A stretch of 64,000 nt of DNA from Chara braunii (lineage: Eukaryota; Streptophyta; Charophyceae; Charales; Characeae), in contig BFEA01000045.1 in the NCBI GenBank assembly GCA_003427395.1, forward strand, positions 4,358,395 to 4,422,394, read 5' to 3'. Position numbers and translations under genes: made by a program. The notes beneath the pieces were generated by a model that made no database searches, had not been told where the DNA came from, and was given only the letters and a program-made list of their open reading frames with translations. Below are positions 19,798-30,272 of this stretch, piece after piece; positions within the stretch are counted from its first letter, which is position 1; each line of letters begins with the position of its first letter.

Positions 19798-21643
19798 CTA
19801 GCAGGAACAATTATAATTCCTACTGGCGCGACGTGTTTCCCGAAGCAGTGCCCGAACTGCTGGCCACATTGCTACTTTGGGAACCGGAGGAGACCGGCCC
19901 CTGCCCCATTGTAGGAGGGATCTTTTCTGACACTTTACGATTCTGACACTTGAAGTGCGTATGACCATACTGGCCACAACGAATACAAGCTGCACGGGAG
20001 TAACAATCTCTCCACACGTCCTTCGTAAGCCCCGCTTTCTCCCATGGAGGAGCATTGGGTCTACTCGACTCTTTGATCGGGAACCTCCACGGCGTCTACC
20101 AGTCGCCTTTCCTTTTTGTACTGAGGCAGCGATTCCTCCACCCCTTAAAGCTTTTGCACTACCGGACTCTGACCCTACTCCCACCTGGAAGTCGTCGTCT
20201 AACTCTATGGTAGTACCATCGTTGTCGACGAACATTATGTGCCCCTTGGCCTTCCAGTTAGGAGGTAGTGCCTTTCTCCTACCATCCGTTGTGGATTGGT
20301 GCTCCATGCCCGATTTTTGCCTCTAGATCTAGGGCCTTCTTGCTGAACGATGGGGGATTTCGAGGACCGTGCTCATGGCCTCACTTGCCAACTGATTTCT
20401 GATCTCCTTAGGGAGGCACCTCAGGTAAGTGGTAAGTAAGACCTGGGGGTCGTAGCATATCCCTGGAACACAGATCAGGTGCTCTACTGCGTTTGTGGCA
20501 TCCCTTACTGCCCTGAACGTCCTTGAGCTCAAGGTCAATATCCCTGTCGGTGGTCTTTTGAACCTCCTGCGGGTTATGCCACCTTTCCTCCACCAGCTTG
20601 ATGAAATCATCCAGTCTCTGGGTGACTGCCCAAGCGCGGAAGTCATGGCCGTACCCATGTAACTGCACTTACCCGCTTAACCACCTCGCTGCACTCCCCT
20701 CAAGATGCGAGGCAGCCACAAGTACTTCCTCGTGAGGCAAGGTTAACTTGCACTTCATGTAGACTGGCACCGTCCTCAAACATGTGTCAAGTTCCTTACC
20801 CTTCTTGTCACCCGAGAAGGGATGGGGTGATGCGATGACAGTCTTCAGAACCCACTTGTCACGAAGGTTGTGGGGCCTGCGGTGCAGGCTGCAGCACTAG
20901 CTGCTGTTGGGGCTGTGTGCCCTGTTGCTGTGCTGGCTTGGAGACAACAGGCTGCCCTGTTACTGCAGTCTGCAACGGAGGTTGGGAGAACACAGTCTGA
21001 ACGAAATCTGTACACTAGGACCTGCTGAGAACCCACCTGGCAAAGGCATAACCAGGTGGGAAGCGGCCTGTACCGATACCGGAGAAAGTGTGGATGGGAC
21101 TACTCCAGTTACCGGTGGAACAAAAGGAGTCTGTATCACAGGCCAGGTACCTGGCCCAGATGGTGATGGTGTGACCTGAACTCGCCCGACCAGCACGGCC
21201 AGGCTCCTCTGAATGTGTGGCAGGAGAACCGTATAGTAGTCCTGCATCTCCACTACATCTAGCAGGGCCGTCCTAACGGTCCTTACATCGTCATCCATTT
21301 TTGTCAGGTCCATCTCCTCTAACTCCCTGATGTCCGCTTGTCTCCGCTGCATTTTAGATGTATGTCTGATCGTTCTTTCTTTTTCTGCCTGTATCTCGTC
21401 CAATGCCTGTTGTAGCTGTGCCTCGCGAGCGCTTGCTCGCTGGATGGCAACCTCCGCGGGAGTTAACATTGGTTGCTGGCTTGCCATTACACCAGTGGAC
21501 TGACTCTGGGTCTGTGCGACCGTCGCCCCGACAGTCCCTGAACTAATGGCCTGGGAACTCTGCTGCGCAGAGGTGGCCATGGTGGCTGCTAAGGTAGCTG
21601 TCTCCCTTGCAAAAGCTCTGCTTGCCTCTACGTCCCTTGCCAA
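19798..21643 (-). pseudogene. gag: gag of element A
   Basis: Starts MARDVEASRAFARETA at 21643 on the minus strand. Residues 1-130 are coiled coil (AQLQQALDEIQAEKERTI), followed by a Val/Pro/Ser-rich linker ending near 20960. Then, after frame changes, comes the gag core (HGYGHDFRAWAVTQRLDDFI, VLLTTYLRCLP), an acidic patch (IMFVDNDGTTIELDDDFQ), and a CCHC knuckle CIRCGQYGHTHFKC at about 19946-19987. This is the more complete of the two minus-strand gag copies. The protein would coat and package the element RNA. Confidence 0.87.
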
Positions 21644-22833
21644 CCTCTGCTGCCGCTGCCTCCTAGCCTGGTGGAACAGAAGACGTGGACCAACGGGAGT
21701 CTATGGCTTGATGAACGCAAGATCCAATCGTCCGGATCAGGGTTCTCCCTGTCGCTCATATGCTACAGCACTGTACACTGTCTACACTAGGACACACTCG
21801 GTTGCCAGACCGGTTTAAATAATAAAAATAAATAATCGGTGGCATTGTCAGATAATACACAGTTGGGTTCAACAGGTAAGTTCAGATTCCTATAAATAAA
21901 ACTATTTTACTTGACCAGTCCACAAACAGAAAGCAAATAAGGGAAAATAACCGGATTGCGCTGGTGTCTAAAGGTGTGCACAGCCCACCCCTGTGCCCCA
22001 AGTCAATCCTGAGCTGGCCAGCCCTGCACTATATTTACCCTTGCATGCAGCGAGCCTTACAACAACCAATTGGCTGATCAAGAGGCAGTTTAAGGACGGC
22101 CTCTGAGATCCTCAAGAATTATTTAACGTTGCAAACAGGACGACGATCACAGCCAATGGAAGGTAACCCGCCGGTATTTATTTATAGACCTCCGGTTCCC
22201 GTCTCCCCAGTAGGGCTGGCCTGCCCCTCAAGACCTATCTATAGCGCAGCAGGCAGACAAAGGACAAAGCGGCAAAGCATGCGTGCTCTACTCCCGGTGG
22301 GTTGGCATGGTGACCGTGACCCAGTGCTTCGTCCAGGGCCCTTCAGATGGCAATGCCCTCTCCTTCCAGATTCTCCACGTGAACAATGCCGACTCTCAAG
22401 GTTGAGCGCACTCGACTCCTCACATGAGAGGACTCTCAAGACAGAACATACATCCTCCCGGTAAGAAGTGTCGAAGAGGGTAGATAAGGTTAAGAGCAAC
22501 GTACCTCAAAATATCTGCCCCCAACCACAGATATTCTCACCAGATGACCTGACGTCCATTGCAATGACCAGTCATTGCTTCAGCACAACCAGCATTATAC
22601 CGCCATTCCACATCAGCATCAATTGCAAATCAGATAGTTCTAATCATACTGCGAAACAGCCAATATCACCACACAGCCTTCCTGGCGATTCTCCTCTCCA
22701 CCTGGGTCGCCTGCTTGCCTTCGCCTTCCTCACTGCAGGCTACCCACGGTTGCTTACCGAGTTGACCGTGTGCATGCACCGCATAAGCAGAAGACAATTG
22801 CCAGATTAGCGCAATCGTAACACAGCTCCGATA
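21644..22833 (-). other. Untranslated leader of element A with damaged primer site
   Basis: Extends from gag to the LTR. The part 22240-22824 is shared with A2; the part 21800-22220 is AT-rich and absent from A2. The primer site is reduced to the complement of TATCGGAGC at 22825-22833 because a short deletion joins it to the LTR. Confidence 0.65.
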
Positions 22834-23653
22834 GCAAATTCCAGAAACCAAGCAGCATCATACACATGAAACCAGATAGTCTTGACCTCGAACCAAGAGC
22901 AGAATTGCAACTTGCGTTGCAGCAAAGAAGAGCACAGCAAAAGCTCACAAGTGACAATGTTGGAATAGTCTCATCATCATCAACAATGAACCAATGTCGA
23001 ATCCCTATCTGGCGCTCAGCTCCCAGACTACAAATGGCAGATCCGATCTAGCCTATCCACAATGCCGCTGGTGACGTCAACAGCTTCCTGAAGTACGAGC
23101 AGATCTCGGCCAATGCTGTTCGCATCAGGCACCAGGTATGTCCCTCGCTTCACTCACAACCTCAATCCTCCACACAGATGCCACATGCACCCGAAGGCCA
23201 CCATGCGCCCCATCCAGCTATGCGCAGGTCAGCTCGGCTATGGCTGCCTCTTTCTTCCCTGCTCGCCCGTGCGTAGGCACTCGCTTCAGCAGCTGGCGCA
23301 GCAGCGCTTGCGCATAAGCAGCTAGTGCCCGAATGTCTAGCCAGCATTATGGAAAGAGGCTGCCAGTCGTGGGCTGCCTGGCTGGCCTGGGCCTCTCCCA
23401 GGAAGCTTCCGGTAGGCCCCAAGTGGCTGAGCCCCTGTACCAGGACCGGCGGAGGTTACCCGTGTCCAACTGCCAAGCGGCCTGTGTTCAGTTCATGCCA
23501 CGCGCCTAGCCCAGGGCCTGCCTCAGATACATTCGGAAAAAGGCAGGCAGGGCCTGGGCTCACTCAACCAACTGACGCAGCGCAACTGCCTGAATTTCCC
23601 CGTTTGCAACCAACGCCAAATATAGGCCTCTCCTCATTTGGCAGGCCCTCGCA
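22834..23653 (-). mobile_element. 5' LTR of element A
   Basis: About 820 bp, ending CCCTCGCA at the high end. Nearly the same sequence as the 3' LTR at 2683-3566, but lacking the first few dozen bases at the primer-site side and a stretch before the CCTCGCA end. With that LTR it delimits an element of about 21 kb, about 8 kb after removing element B and the A2 segment. Confidence 0.75.
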
Positions 23654-24095
23654 TGTGTGAGAGAGAGAGAGAGAGAGAGTTTGCATCCGTCGGTCGCCTC
23701 CAGATTTTCTGCATTACCTGTTAAGTTTGTTTTTGCGAGCGAAGCCGCAACAGGTCATATAGCAACATGCTTGGCGACTTTAGCTCTTAGTGCAACACGA
23801 GGGATTGGGTCTATGTAGCCCTTGCTCTCGTCTCCGAATTGTGTGTGCCTCTGGAGTCTGTAGTGCCTGGCCTGAATTGTGCGACCAGTTTCCCATTTGG
23901 AAGAGCAAGGTTGCCCAAGATGCCGAGGTCGTGGTGTCGGCCAGAGCATGACAGTGGGATATGGCTGAAGGAGAGTCCGACGGGAAATGTTCGTACTAGT
24001 ATTTATTTAACTTCTGCTCAGGGTTGCACCCCCGTCGACTGCCGACCAGTCAGAAAGCAGGCATCCACTGATTTTTTTTTTTTTATCTGAGTTTG
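23654..24095. other. Interval between two A-family LTRs; small (GA)n tract
   Basis: Holds a (GA)n run at about 23658-23678, a T14 run at about 24071-24084, and otherwise unique sequence with no gene recognised. Confidence 0.5.
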
Positions 24096-25032
24096 TGCAA
24101 GGAAGATGAGCGATAGTGAACTTCAGAAATCAAACAGCACCATACACACTAGACCAGATAGTCGTGACCTCGAACCAATAGCAGAATTGCATCACGAGTT
24201 TCACCAAATAAGAACACAGCAAAAACTCATAATTGACAATGCTGGAATCGTCTCATCATCATCAACGAAGAACCAATGTCGATATCCTATCTGGCGCTCG
24301 GTGCCCAGACCTCAAATGGCAGATCCTATCTAGCCTATCTACAATGCCGCTGATGACGTCAACAGCTCCCCGAAGTACGAGCAGATCTCGAACAATGCTG
24401 TATGCTTCAAGCACCAGGTATGTCTCTCGTATCACTCACAACCTCGTTCCTCAACTCACAGATGCCACATGCACCCAAGGACCACCATGCACCCCATCCA
24501 GCATACAGCAGCGCAGCTTGGCTATGGTGCCTGCTCCTTCCAGCTCGCCCGTGAGCGCGTGAGCGCTGGCCAGCGATAGCGCAGCAACGCTTGTGCACAA
24601 TGCAGCCAGTGTCGGAATGCCGATCGCGTGGGCAGGCCCTTTTCTAAATGGAAGTGGCCTGCCTGCCTCGCATGCAGCCTGGCTGCGCTGGGTCCCTGCC
24701 CAGAAGCTTCCGGTAGGCCCAGGGAGGCTGAGCCTCAGTCCAAACGAATCAAGCCCAGGGCCACCGACAGTTACCCGTGCCCAACTGCCCGCAGTCTGAG
24801 TTGGGCCTATGCTGCGTATCTCACCCAGGGCCTGACTTAGATACATTTGATAAAGGAGGCCAGGGTCTGGGCGCCTTCAACCAACTGGCGCTGCGCAACT
24901 GCCTGAATTTTCCCCAGTTGCGAAGTAGTCCAAAATAGGCCTCTTGTCGTCTGTCAAGCCTGCCTTCACTTAGGGCGGCTGACCTGTTACAGATAGGGCC
25001 CGGAAGGGCTTATCGAGGCCTTGTGCCTCGCA
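24096..25032 (-). mobile_element. 3' LTR of minus-strand element C
   Basis: 937 bp, TGCAAGG at the low end and CCTCGCA at the high end, next to a purine-rich tract (minus strand GTATGGAGGTGGAA, 25033-25046) and the end of pol. Same subfamily as the LTR at 18286-19177. Confidence 0.8.
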
Positions 25033-26173
25033 TTCCACCTCCATACTTCGCTAGTCCTCTGGGAAGTTTAGTCAATCTGGCGCTTTCCTTTCTGCAGTAA
25101 CTTCTCGTAGTGGGCGACAACCTGTGGAGCGGTCTGCATCAATTCTTCCCGTGTAAACCATCTGTCCTCCTTAGGATCAGTGTGATGCCTGAACCAAACG
25201 CGATACTGCAGCTTCAGTTTCGGTGGATGTGATCCACGAGTTCATCAATGTCGACCTCTCCATCCATGGTTGGGGGCAGCATTGAGCGTCGCGAAGGGAA
25301 CTGGTCAGTTTCCTTGAATGGTGCAAGCTTAGAAGCTTGAAAAACAGGGTAAGCGCGAAGGTGTCCAGGGATCCGAATGACGTATGAGGGTCCATCTGGT
25401 TCATCCCCAACTACATCCAAAACCTCCCATTGTCCAAAGTAATGTGGCACGAGCTTACGGGAAATCCCGTGCTCCTGTCCCAGTTCTGAAGCCTTGACCC
25501 AGACTTTGTCCCCTACCTGAAACATATATGGGCGGCGGTGCTTGTTCTCAGATTCCATCATCGCCGCCTGTGCTTTGTGCATGTGTTCTACTGCCTGCTG
25601 CATATGACTCTCATATTTATAAGCGAATTCCAAAGTGCCTGGAGCGGCATTAGGCTGGTTCTCAGGTAGCAGAAAGTCGAGGGGGAGCCTGGGTTTGAAT
25701 GTTAGAAATAGGCTGTTAGGACTCGGTTTGAATGTTAGAAATAGGCTGTTAGGACTTACTCCCATGGCACTATGAACTGCGTTGTTGTACAAGCTGGCGA
25801 TGAGAGCAAGCTTCTCATCCCAATGATTAGTCTTAATGTAGTGCCTTAGCAAGTGTTGAACAGCACGGTTCATTTGCTCTGCCTGTCCGTTTGCCTCTGG
25901 ATGATTTCCAGATGTCATCTGCTGCTGCGGCCCTTGTTCGGCAGCTGCGGCCTTCCACAGTTCACTGGTGAATCGGACATCCCTGTCGCTGATTATAAAC
26001 TTCGGCAGGCCAAAGTCTCTGACCCAGTTTTCCTTAAATAGCTTTATAACGTACTTGGCCTTTGCTGTTGTCGACATGGCCACTAACCTAGCATACTTGC
26101 TAAATCTCTCCACAATGACGTAGATGTACCTCATGCCACTCTTGCTGGTGACTAGCGTATCCATGAAGTCCAT
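25033..26173 (-). pseudogene. pol: Integrase core, C-terminal domain and chromodomain-like tail of element C
   Basis: A 319-codon open frame (26173-25214) covers most of it: MDFMDTLVTS (first Asp), ERFSKYARLV, IISDRDVRFTSELW (second Asp), NHPEANGQAEQMNRAVQ (Glu), YNNAVHSAMG, LPLDFLLPEN, FQVGDKVWVKASEL, KLVPHYFGQWEVLDVVGDEP (GPF/Y-like) and VIRIPGHLRAYPVFQASKL. Beyond a frame change near 25220 the chromodomain-like tail follows (LQYRVWFRHHTDPKEDRWF, TREELMQTAPQVVAHYEK). This is the best-preserved integrase of the A family, with all three catalytic acids. An 11-codon unit is duplicated in tandem (25692-25757; SPNSLFLTFKP twice), so even this copy is altered. Confidence 0.9.
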
Positions 26174-26263
26174 GGACAGGCTCTCACCAGGCCTTTCCGA
26201 AATGGGAAGGGGCTTGAGCAGCCCAAGAGGAGCCCGGGTCTGGGGCTTGTCATGTTGACAAAC

Positions 26264-26917
26264 TTAACAAGTCTCGACATACAGTTTAGCATCTCTCATC
26301 ATCGTGGGCCACCAGAACCGCTGCAACAGATTGGCTGCAGTCTTCTTGAAACCAAAATGTCCCATGGCATCGTGACTCCTACCTAAAAATAAACTACGCA
26401 AAGACTCTCCATTGGGAACACACAAACGTTTATTACCTGCCTTCTCAAGGAACAGCACGCCGTTGACCAACTTAAACTCGGCAGAAGTCACCTTGTCCTT
26501 CACATTGAGTCTGCGTATGATCTGGGACATGAACTGGTCCTCGCGATAGGCTTCCACCAAAGAGCGAGTGGCATCGTCCGCAAGCCCAAACTCAGTGATC
26601 AGCGCACCGGCGAAGTCTGGCCTACGCGACAGTGCGTCAACAACTTTGTTGTACTCCCCTTTGAGGTACTGGGGCCCGACTTTGAAGTCATACTGCTCAA
26701 TGACTTCGATCCAGCGTTTCAGTGCATCAGAGAGCACAAGCTGAGTTCTCATCCACTGCAGGGTTTGATGATCAGTCCTGACGATGAAGAACCTCCCAAG
26801 GAGATAGTGCCTCCAATGGGTTAGCGCTTTATAGATCGCGTACAACTCCTTCTCGTAGGTGGACTTAACCAACTTGTGAGAGGGCATTTTTTTGGACATG
26901 TACTCCACTGGCCTCAA
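26264..26917 (-). pseudogene. pol: RNase H and integrase zinc-binding domain of element C
   Basis: 217-codon open frame: RPVEYMSKKMPSHKLVKSTY, EKELYAIYKALTHWRHYLL, FIVRTDHQTLQWM (RNase H core), LKGEYNKVVDALSRRPDF, then a tether and the HHCC region SHDAMGHFGFKKTAANLLQR ... LYVETC. The frame stops at the second Cys of the HHCC motif, and the integrase core resumes 90 bases later. Confidence 0.9.
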
Positions 26918-26929
26918 CTTTGGCCTCTC

Positions 26930-27208
26930 CTATTGCGCTAGCACGGCACCAATGCCATATTGGCTGGCACCCGTGGTTACTATGAAAGGCATGTCAAGAT
27001 CAGGAAGTTTCAAGACCTCATGGTGGGTCAATGCATGCTTCAGATGTCTGAAAGCAGCCTCGCACTTGTCTGTCCACTCCCATGGGGTGTCAAGGTGGGT
27101 CAGGTCAGTCAAAGGAGCGGCCACTATGCTATAGTTCTTAACAAAGTTACGGTAGTAGCCGGTCATACCTTAGAAAGACCTCATCTCAGTCACAGACTGA
27201 GGACGTGG
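26930..27208 (-). pseudogene. pol: End of reverse transcriptase of element C (truncated)
   Basis: Minus strand MTGYYRNFVKNYSIVAAPL and FRHLKHALTHHEVLKLP, then IVTTGASQYGIGAVLAQ where RNase H begins. The element ends abruptly at 27208, where repeat S1 starts; the rest of RT, protease, gag and 5' LTR are absent from this side. Confidence 0.88.
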
Positions 27209-28205
27209 TGTAGGCCCGAATACCATTACAAGGGTATTTGGGCACAATTTTGCATCTCATAGAAGATGCGTTTTCAGCGATATCCGAGAGAGTGTCCCAT
27301 TTCCAAGTGACCACAACCAATTCTCAGAGGTTGGGAGTGGCACTCACTTTTTGATCTGATTAGAGAGTGTATGGGCGTGCACCTTGAGGGCACGCACGGT
27401 ACTTAGGCGGATGTTTGGTTATGAGAGCGACACCTTCGCCTACTGACGTGAACTCGGAAAAGGTTGTGAGAAGGCTGCAGTAGCCCACGCGGAGTGGATT
27501 CGCATCCAAGACCGACATTTGGGCGGTCTGGGCTAAGATCTAGCCATCGAATCCGCTTGGCTTACTGGCCACGGCACAAGGATCAGTGAGGTGCAAAGTG
27601 CGGGACTTCCTAGGGCGACCATGATATTGATCAACAGTAGGAGCCGCGGGCGGCACTATAAAAGTCGGGTTTTTTGTTTTCTCGGCGCTTAGGTGGTAAA
27701 GGTGCGGCTTTTTCGGGGAGACAGCCTAGTAAGGAGAGTTTGAGTAACGGTGCGGTTGTGCCCAATGCACTACGGCGCCAGGTGAAACTGACCCCTTCAT
27801 GCAGTATGGCCGGGTATGTAGGAACCTATGACATGGCCGGAGAGCCAAAGAAACTGCTTTTTAGCGTTGTCGGACAGGCCTAGGCCTGAAAACAGGCGTC
27901 TTCATAACCAAGTCCGCGCCTGTTACCTCCAAGCTTGGGCCTAGCCCTATAGGTTATGACTTTGAACTAACACTACGGAGATCCGGGAATCGAAGCCAGC
28001 TGCCGACGGCGGAGGAGCGGAGGAGCGCACTGCCAGAGAAAACTGAGGGGTTGAGGGTCCCGCGGGACTATCCCCCTTAGTTTTGCTAGGGAGTCCGACC
28101 GCGGGCCCATTAGGTAGGACCGAGGGTAGGGTTCCGATGGTCCTCCTCCCCTCATCCATTTTCCTAAAATCCCTAAGTTATTATTATTATTTTTAATTTT
28201 TGTCC
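27209..28205 (+). repeat. Dispersed repeat S, copy 1
   Basis: About 997 bp starting TGTAGGCCCGAATACC, matched over its whole length by 49789-50784 with scattered substitutions and few indels. No protein coding recognised. The TG start and the abrupt junction with element C suggest an LTR, but the end does not show CA and no target duplication was found. Confidence 0.75.
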
Positions 28206-28255
28206 CATTTTTGGGACGCGATACGACGCCGGTACCAGGATCGGTTGTGGACCAA

Positions 28256-28331
28256 CGGGACGTAGCTCAGTGGGTACACCATTGAACTGTTGAAATACAG
28301 ACCAGAGTTTGAATCCAGATGGTAGAACTTG
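28256..28331 (+). mobile_element. tRNA-like SINE head
   Basis: gggacgTAGCTCAGTGG... contains a perfect Pol III A box (28263-28273) and, 33 bases later, a B-box-like GTTTGAATC (28307-28315, one mismatch from GWTCRANNC). The spacing is as in a tRNA, but stems are poor, so it is a tRNA-derived head rather than a working tRNA gene. Confidence 0.6.
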
Positions 28332-28411
28332 ATGAGTACAACCAACTAGTTTTGAATTGTCGAGGGTCGGTCGGCCCGCAGGTGATGTCCCAAGGCCACT
28401 GCCCTGTTACG

Positions 28412-28510
28412 GTCCTTCGGGACATCCGTTAAAATTGGAACGATACGGAGAAGATTAGCATGGCCCCTGCGCAAGGATGACACACATAAATTGGGACTGG
28501 CTCCCTTTTT
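28412..28510 (+). ncRNA. U6: U6 snRNA-like sequence (probably a pseudogene)
   Basis: From GTCCTTCGGGACATCCG to GCGCAAGGATGACAC this follows plant U6 snRNA almost base for base for about 75 nt, including the AGATTAGCATGGCCCCTGCG region that pairs with U4. The otherwise invariant ACAGAGA box reads ACGGAGA, and the last about 25 nt differ from U6. A T5 Pol III terminator follows at 28506-28510. No plant USE or TATA was found upstream; instead a tRNA-like head lies 80 bp away. U6 acts in spliceosome catalysis; this copy is probably a retroposed or chimeric one. Confidence 0.7.
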
Positions 28511-28670
28511 AGCCCCATGATCGGCGTTTAGAGGTGGACGCAGCTGCTATAAGAAGCTGTGAAGCCCGGCAGTTGAGCTTTCCGCTGCGGCTGTGTTCGG
28601 AGTTGCTTGGGAGAGAGATGGGGAGGCACAAAAGTGCAGCGTTAATCTGCGAGAAGAAAGAAGGGCAGGG

Positions 28671-29236
28671 AGTTGACGAACTGGCCAGAAAGAAGGAAGT
28701 GAGAAGGGACGAGAAGACATACCTTGGTGTGGGGCTTGCGCTTGGCTCGTGCTTGTCTGCGTGAACTAGGCAGGCAGCCCACCACGATTTCACTGGCGGT
28801 CGTTTACCGCCTGTAGCGACTACCTCACATTGAGCTGCTGAGGTCGGTGTGAACCTGGCTTAGAGGCTGGCCAGGTACAGTTACAAAAAAGAGACGATGA
28901 GATGAGCACCTCGCCCGATTCTTGACAGAATCAGGCGAGAGTTGACGAGCTGGCGAGAAAGAAAGAAGTGAGAAGGGATGAGAAGATATACCTTGGTGTG
29001 GGGCTTGCGCTTGGCTCGTGCTTGTCTGCGTGAACTAGGCAGGCAGCCCACCACGATTTCACTGGCAGTTGTTCACCGGCCTGTAGCGACTACCTCACAC
29101 TGAGCTGCTGGGGTCGGTGTGAACCTGGCTTAGAGGCTGGCCAGGTACAGTTACAACAAAGAGACGATGAAATGAAGAGATGGCGGCAAGAAGAATGAGC
29201 ACCTCGCCCGATTCTTGACGGAATCAGGCGAGGGAA
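28671..29236. repeat. Tandem duplication of a ~270-bp segment
   Basis: Two copies (about 28671-28940 and 28941-29236) share blocks such as 'gttgacga(a/g)ctggc', 'ccttggtgtggggcttgcgc' and 'cacctcgcccgattcttgac'. The second has a ~26-bp insertion near its end. Short open frames on either strand are not convincing. Confidence 0.8.
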
Positions 29237-30086
29237 GAGTCAAAGTTGGGGTTCTTAGAGCTTACGACCCTGGATCTGTGGTCAGATTGGGATGAAAGTT
29301 AGCGGAAGAGGGATTAGAGGAGAAGAGAATTGCACGGGGGGAGTCGACGAGAAGGACGAAGGGAAAGTGGGAGTGAAAATTACATAAATCTCTCGTTTCT
29401 CAGTAAAAACGAGCAAGTGAGGAATTGAAATGGGGGTTTTTGAGCGCTAGGAATCCGTTGGTGGAGTCAGATTTGGGAGATAGTACTTCGTTTTTATGCC
29501 GCACAGGCAAGGTGTTGCGTGGTGGAGAGGGTCGCCTGAAGGATGCGATCAGGTGGTGGTTGCACTCACGGTTATTGACGACTATGAGCATTGTGATCAA
29601 TGGTTGAAATTTCAGCTCAGAGGGCAAGAGGTCAGTTCCTACCTTTAGGATGAGACGTGTTGGGGAGGGGGCAACGGTAAAAGGACGAGATCGACCGGGC
29701 GGAGAAGGTTCTATCGGCTATCTGTGCGGACATTTTTTCTGACGGGAACCGTCTTTTGTTTCTCTGCATTTGGGAGGTCAACCTCCCGCATCAGCTCATG
29801 AGATCCGGGCGTTCAGAGGATTTGATTCCTTGCCCCGGTCTTCGTCCCTCAGCTGTCTTTCCCACTCGAAGGCTATCTGCCCCCTCTTCTTGCTAGACCG
29901 TCACATTTAGTTGTGACTACGTTCGTATTCTGAAGGAGGAACAGAGAGGAGAGGGCGCGGCTGCACGGTAGCGACGTGTATGGGTTAGGACACGGAGGGG
30001 CGGGATTTGTAAATTGGCCAAAGCCTTGAGGAGGGGGCGTGCGGCTCCGTTTTGCCTGCCAACTGGTCGGGCACGTGCACATATAC

Positions 30087-30090
<4 letters not shown>
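29237..30090. other. No gene recognised
   Basis: Unique-looking sequence; short open frames only and no repeat or motif noticed. Confidence 0.5.
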
Positions 30091-30177
<87 letters not shown>

Positions 30178-30190
30178 NNNNNNNNNNNNN

Positions 30191-30268
<78 letters not shown>
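30091..30268. repeat. (GA)n microsatellite with an assembly gap
   Basis: Long GA run interrupted by 13 N (30178-30190). The true length is unknown. Confidence 0.95.

Positions 30269-30272
<4 letters not shown>

Noticed and set aside
27209-28205. Ribosomal RNA gene fragment in repeat S
   Set aside because: No universally conserved rRNA strings could be found in it.
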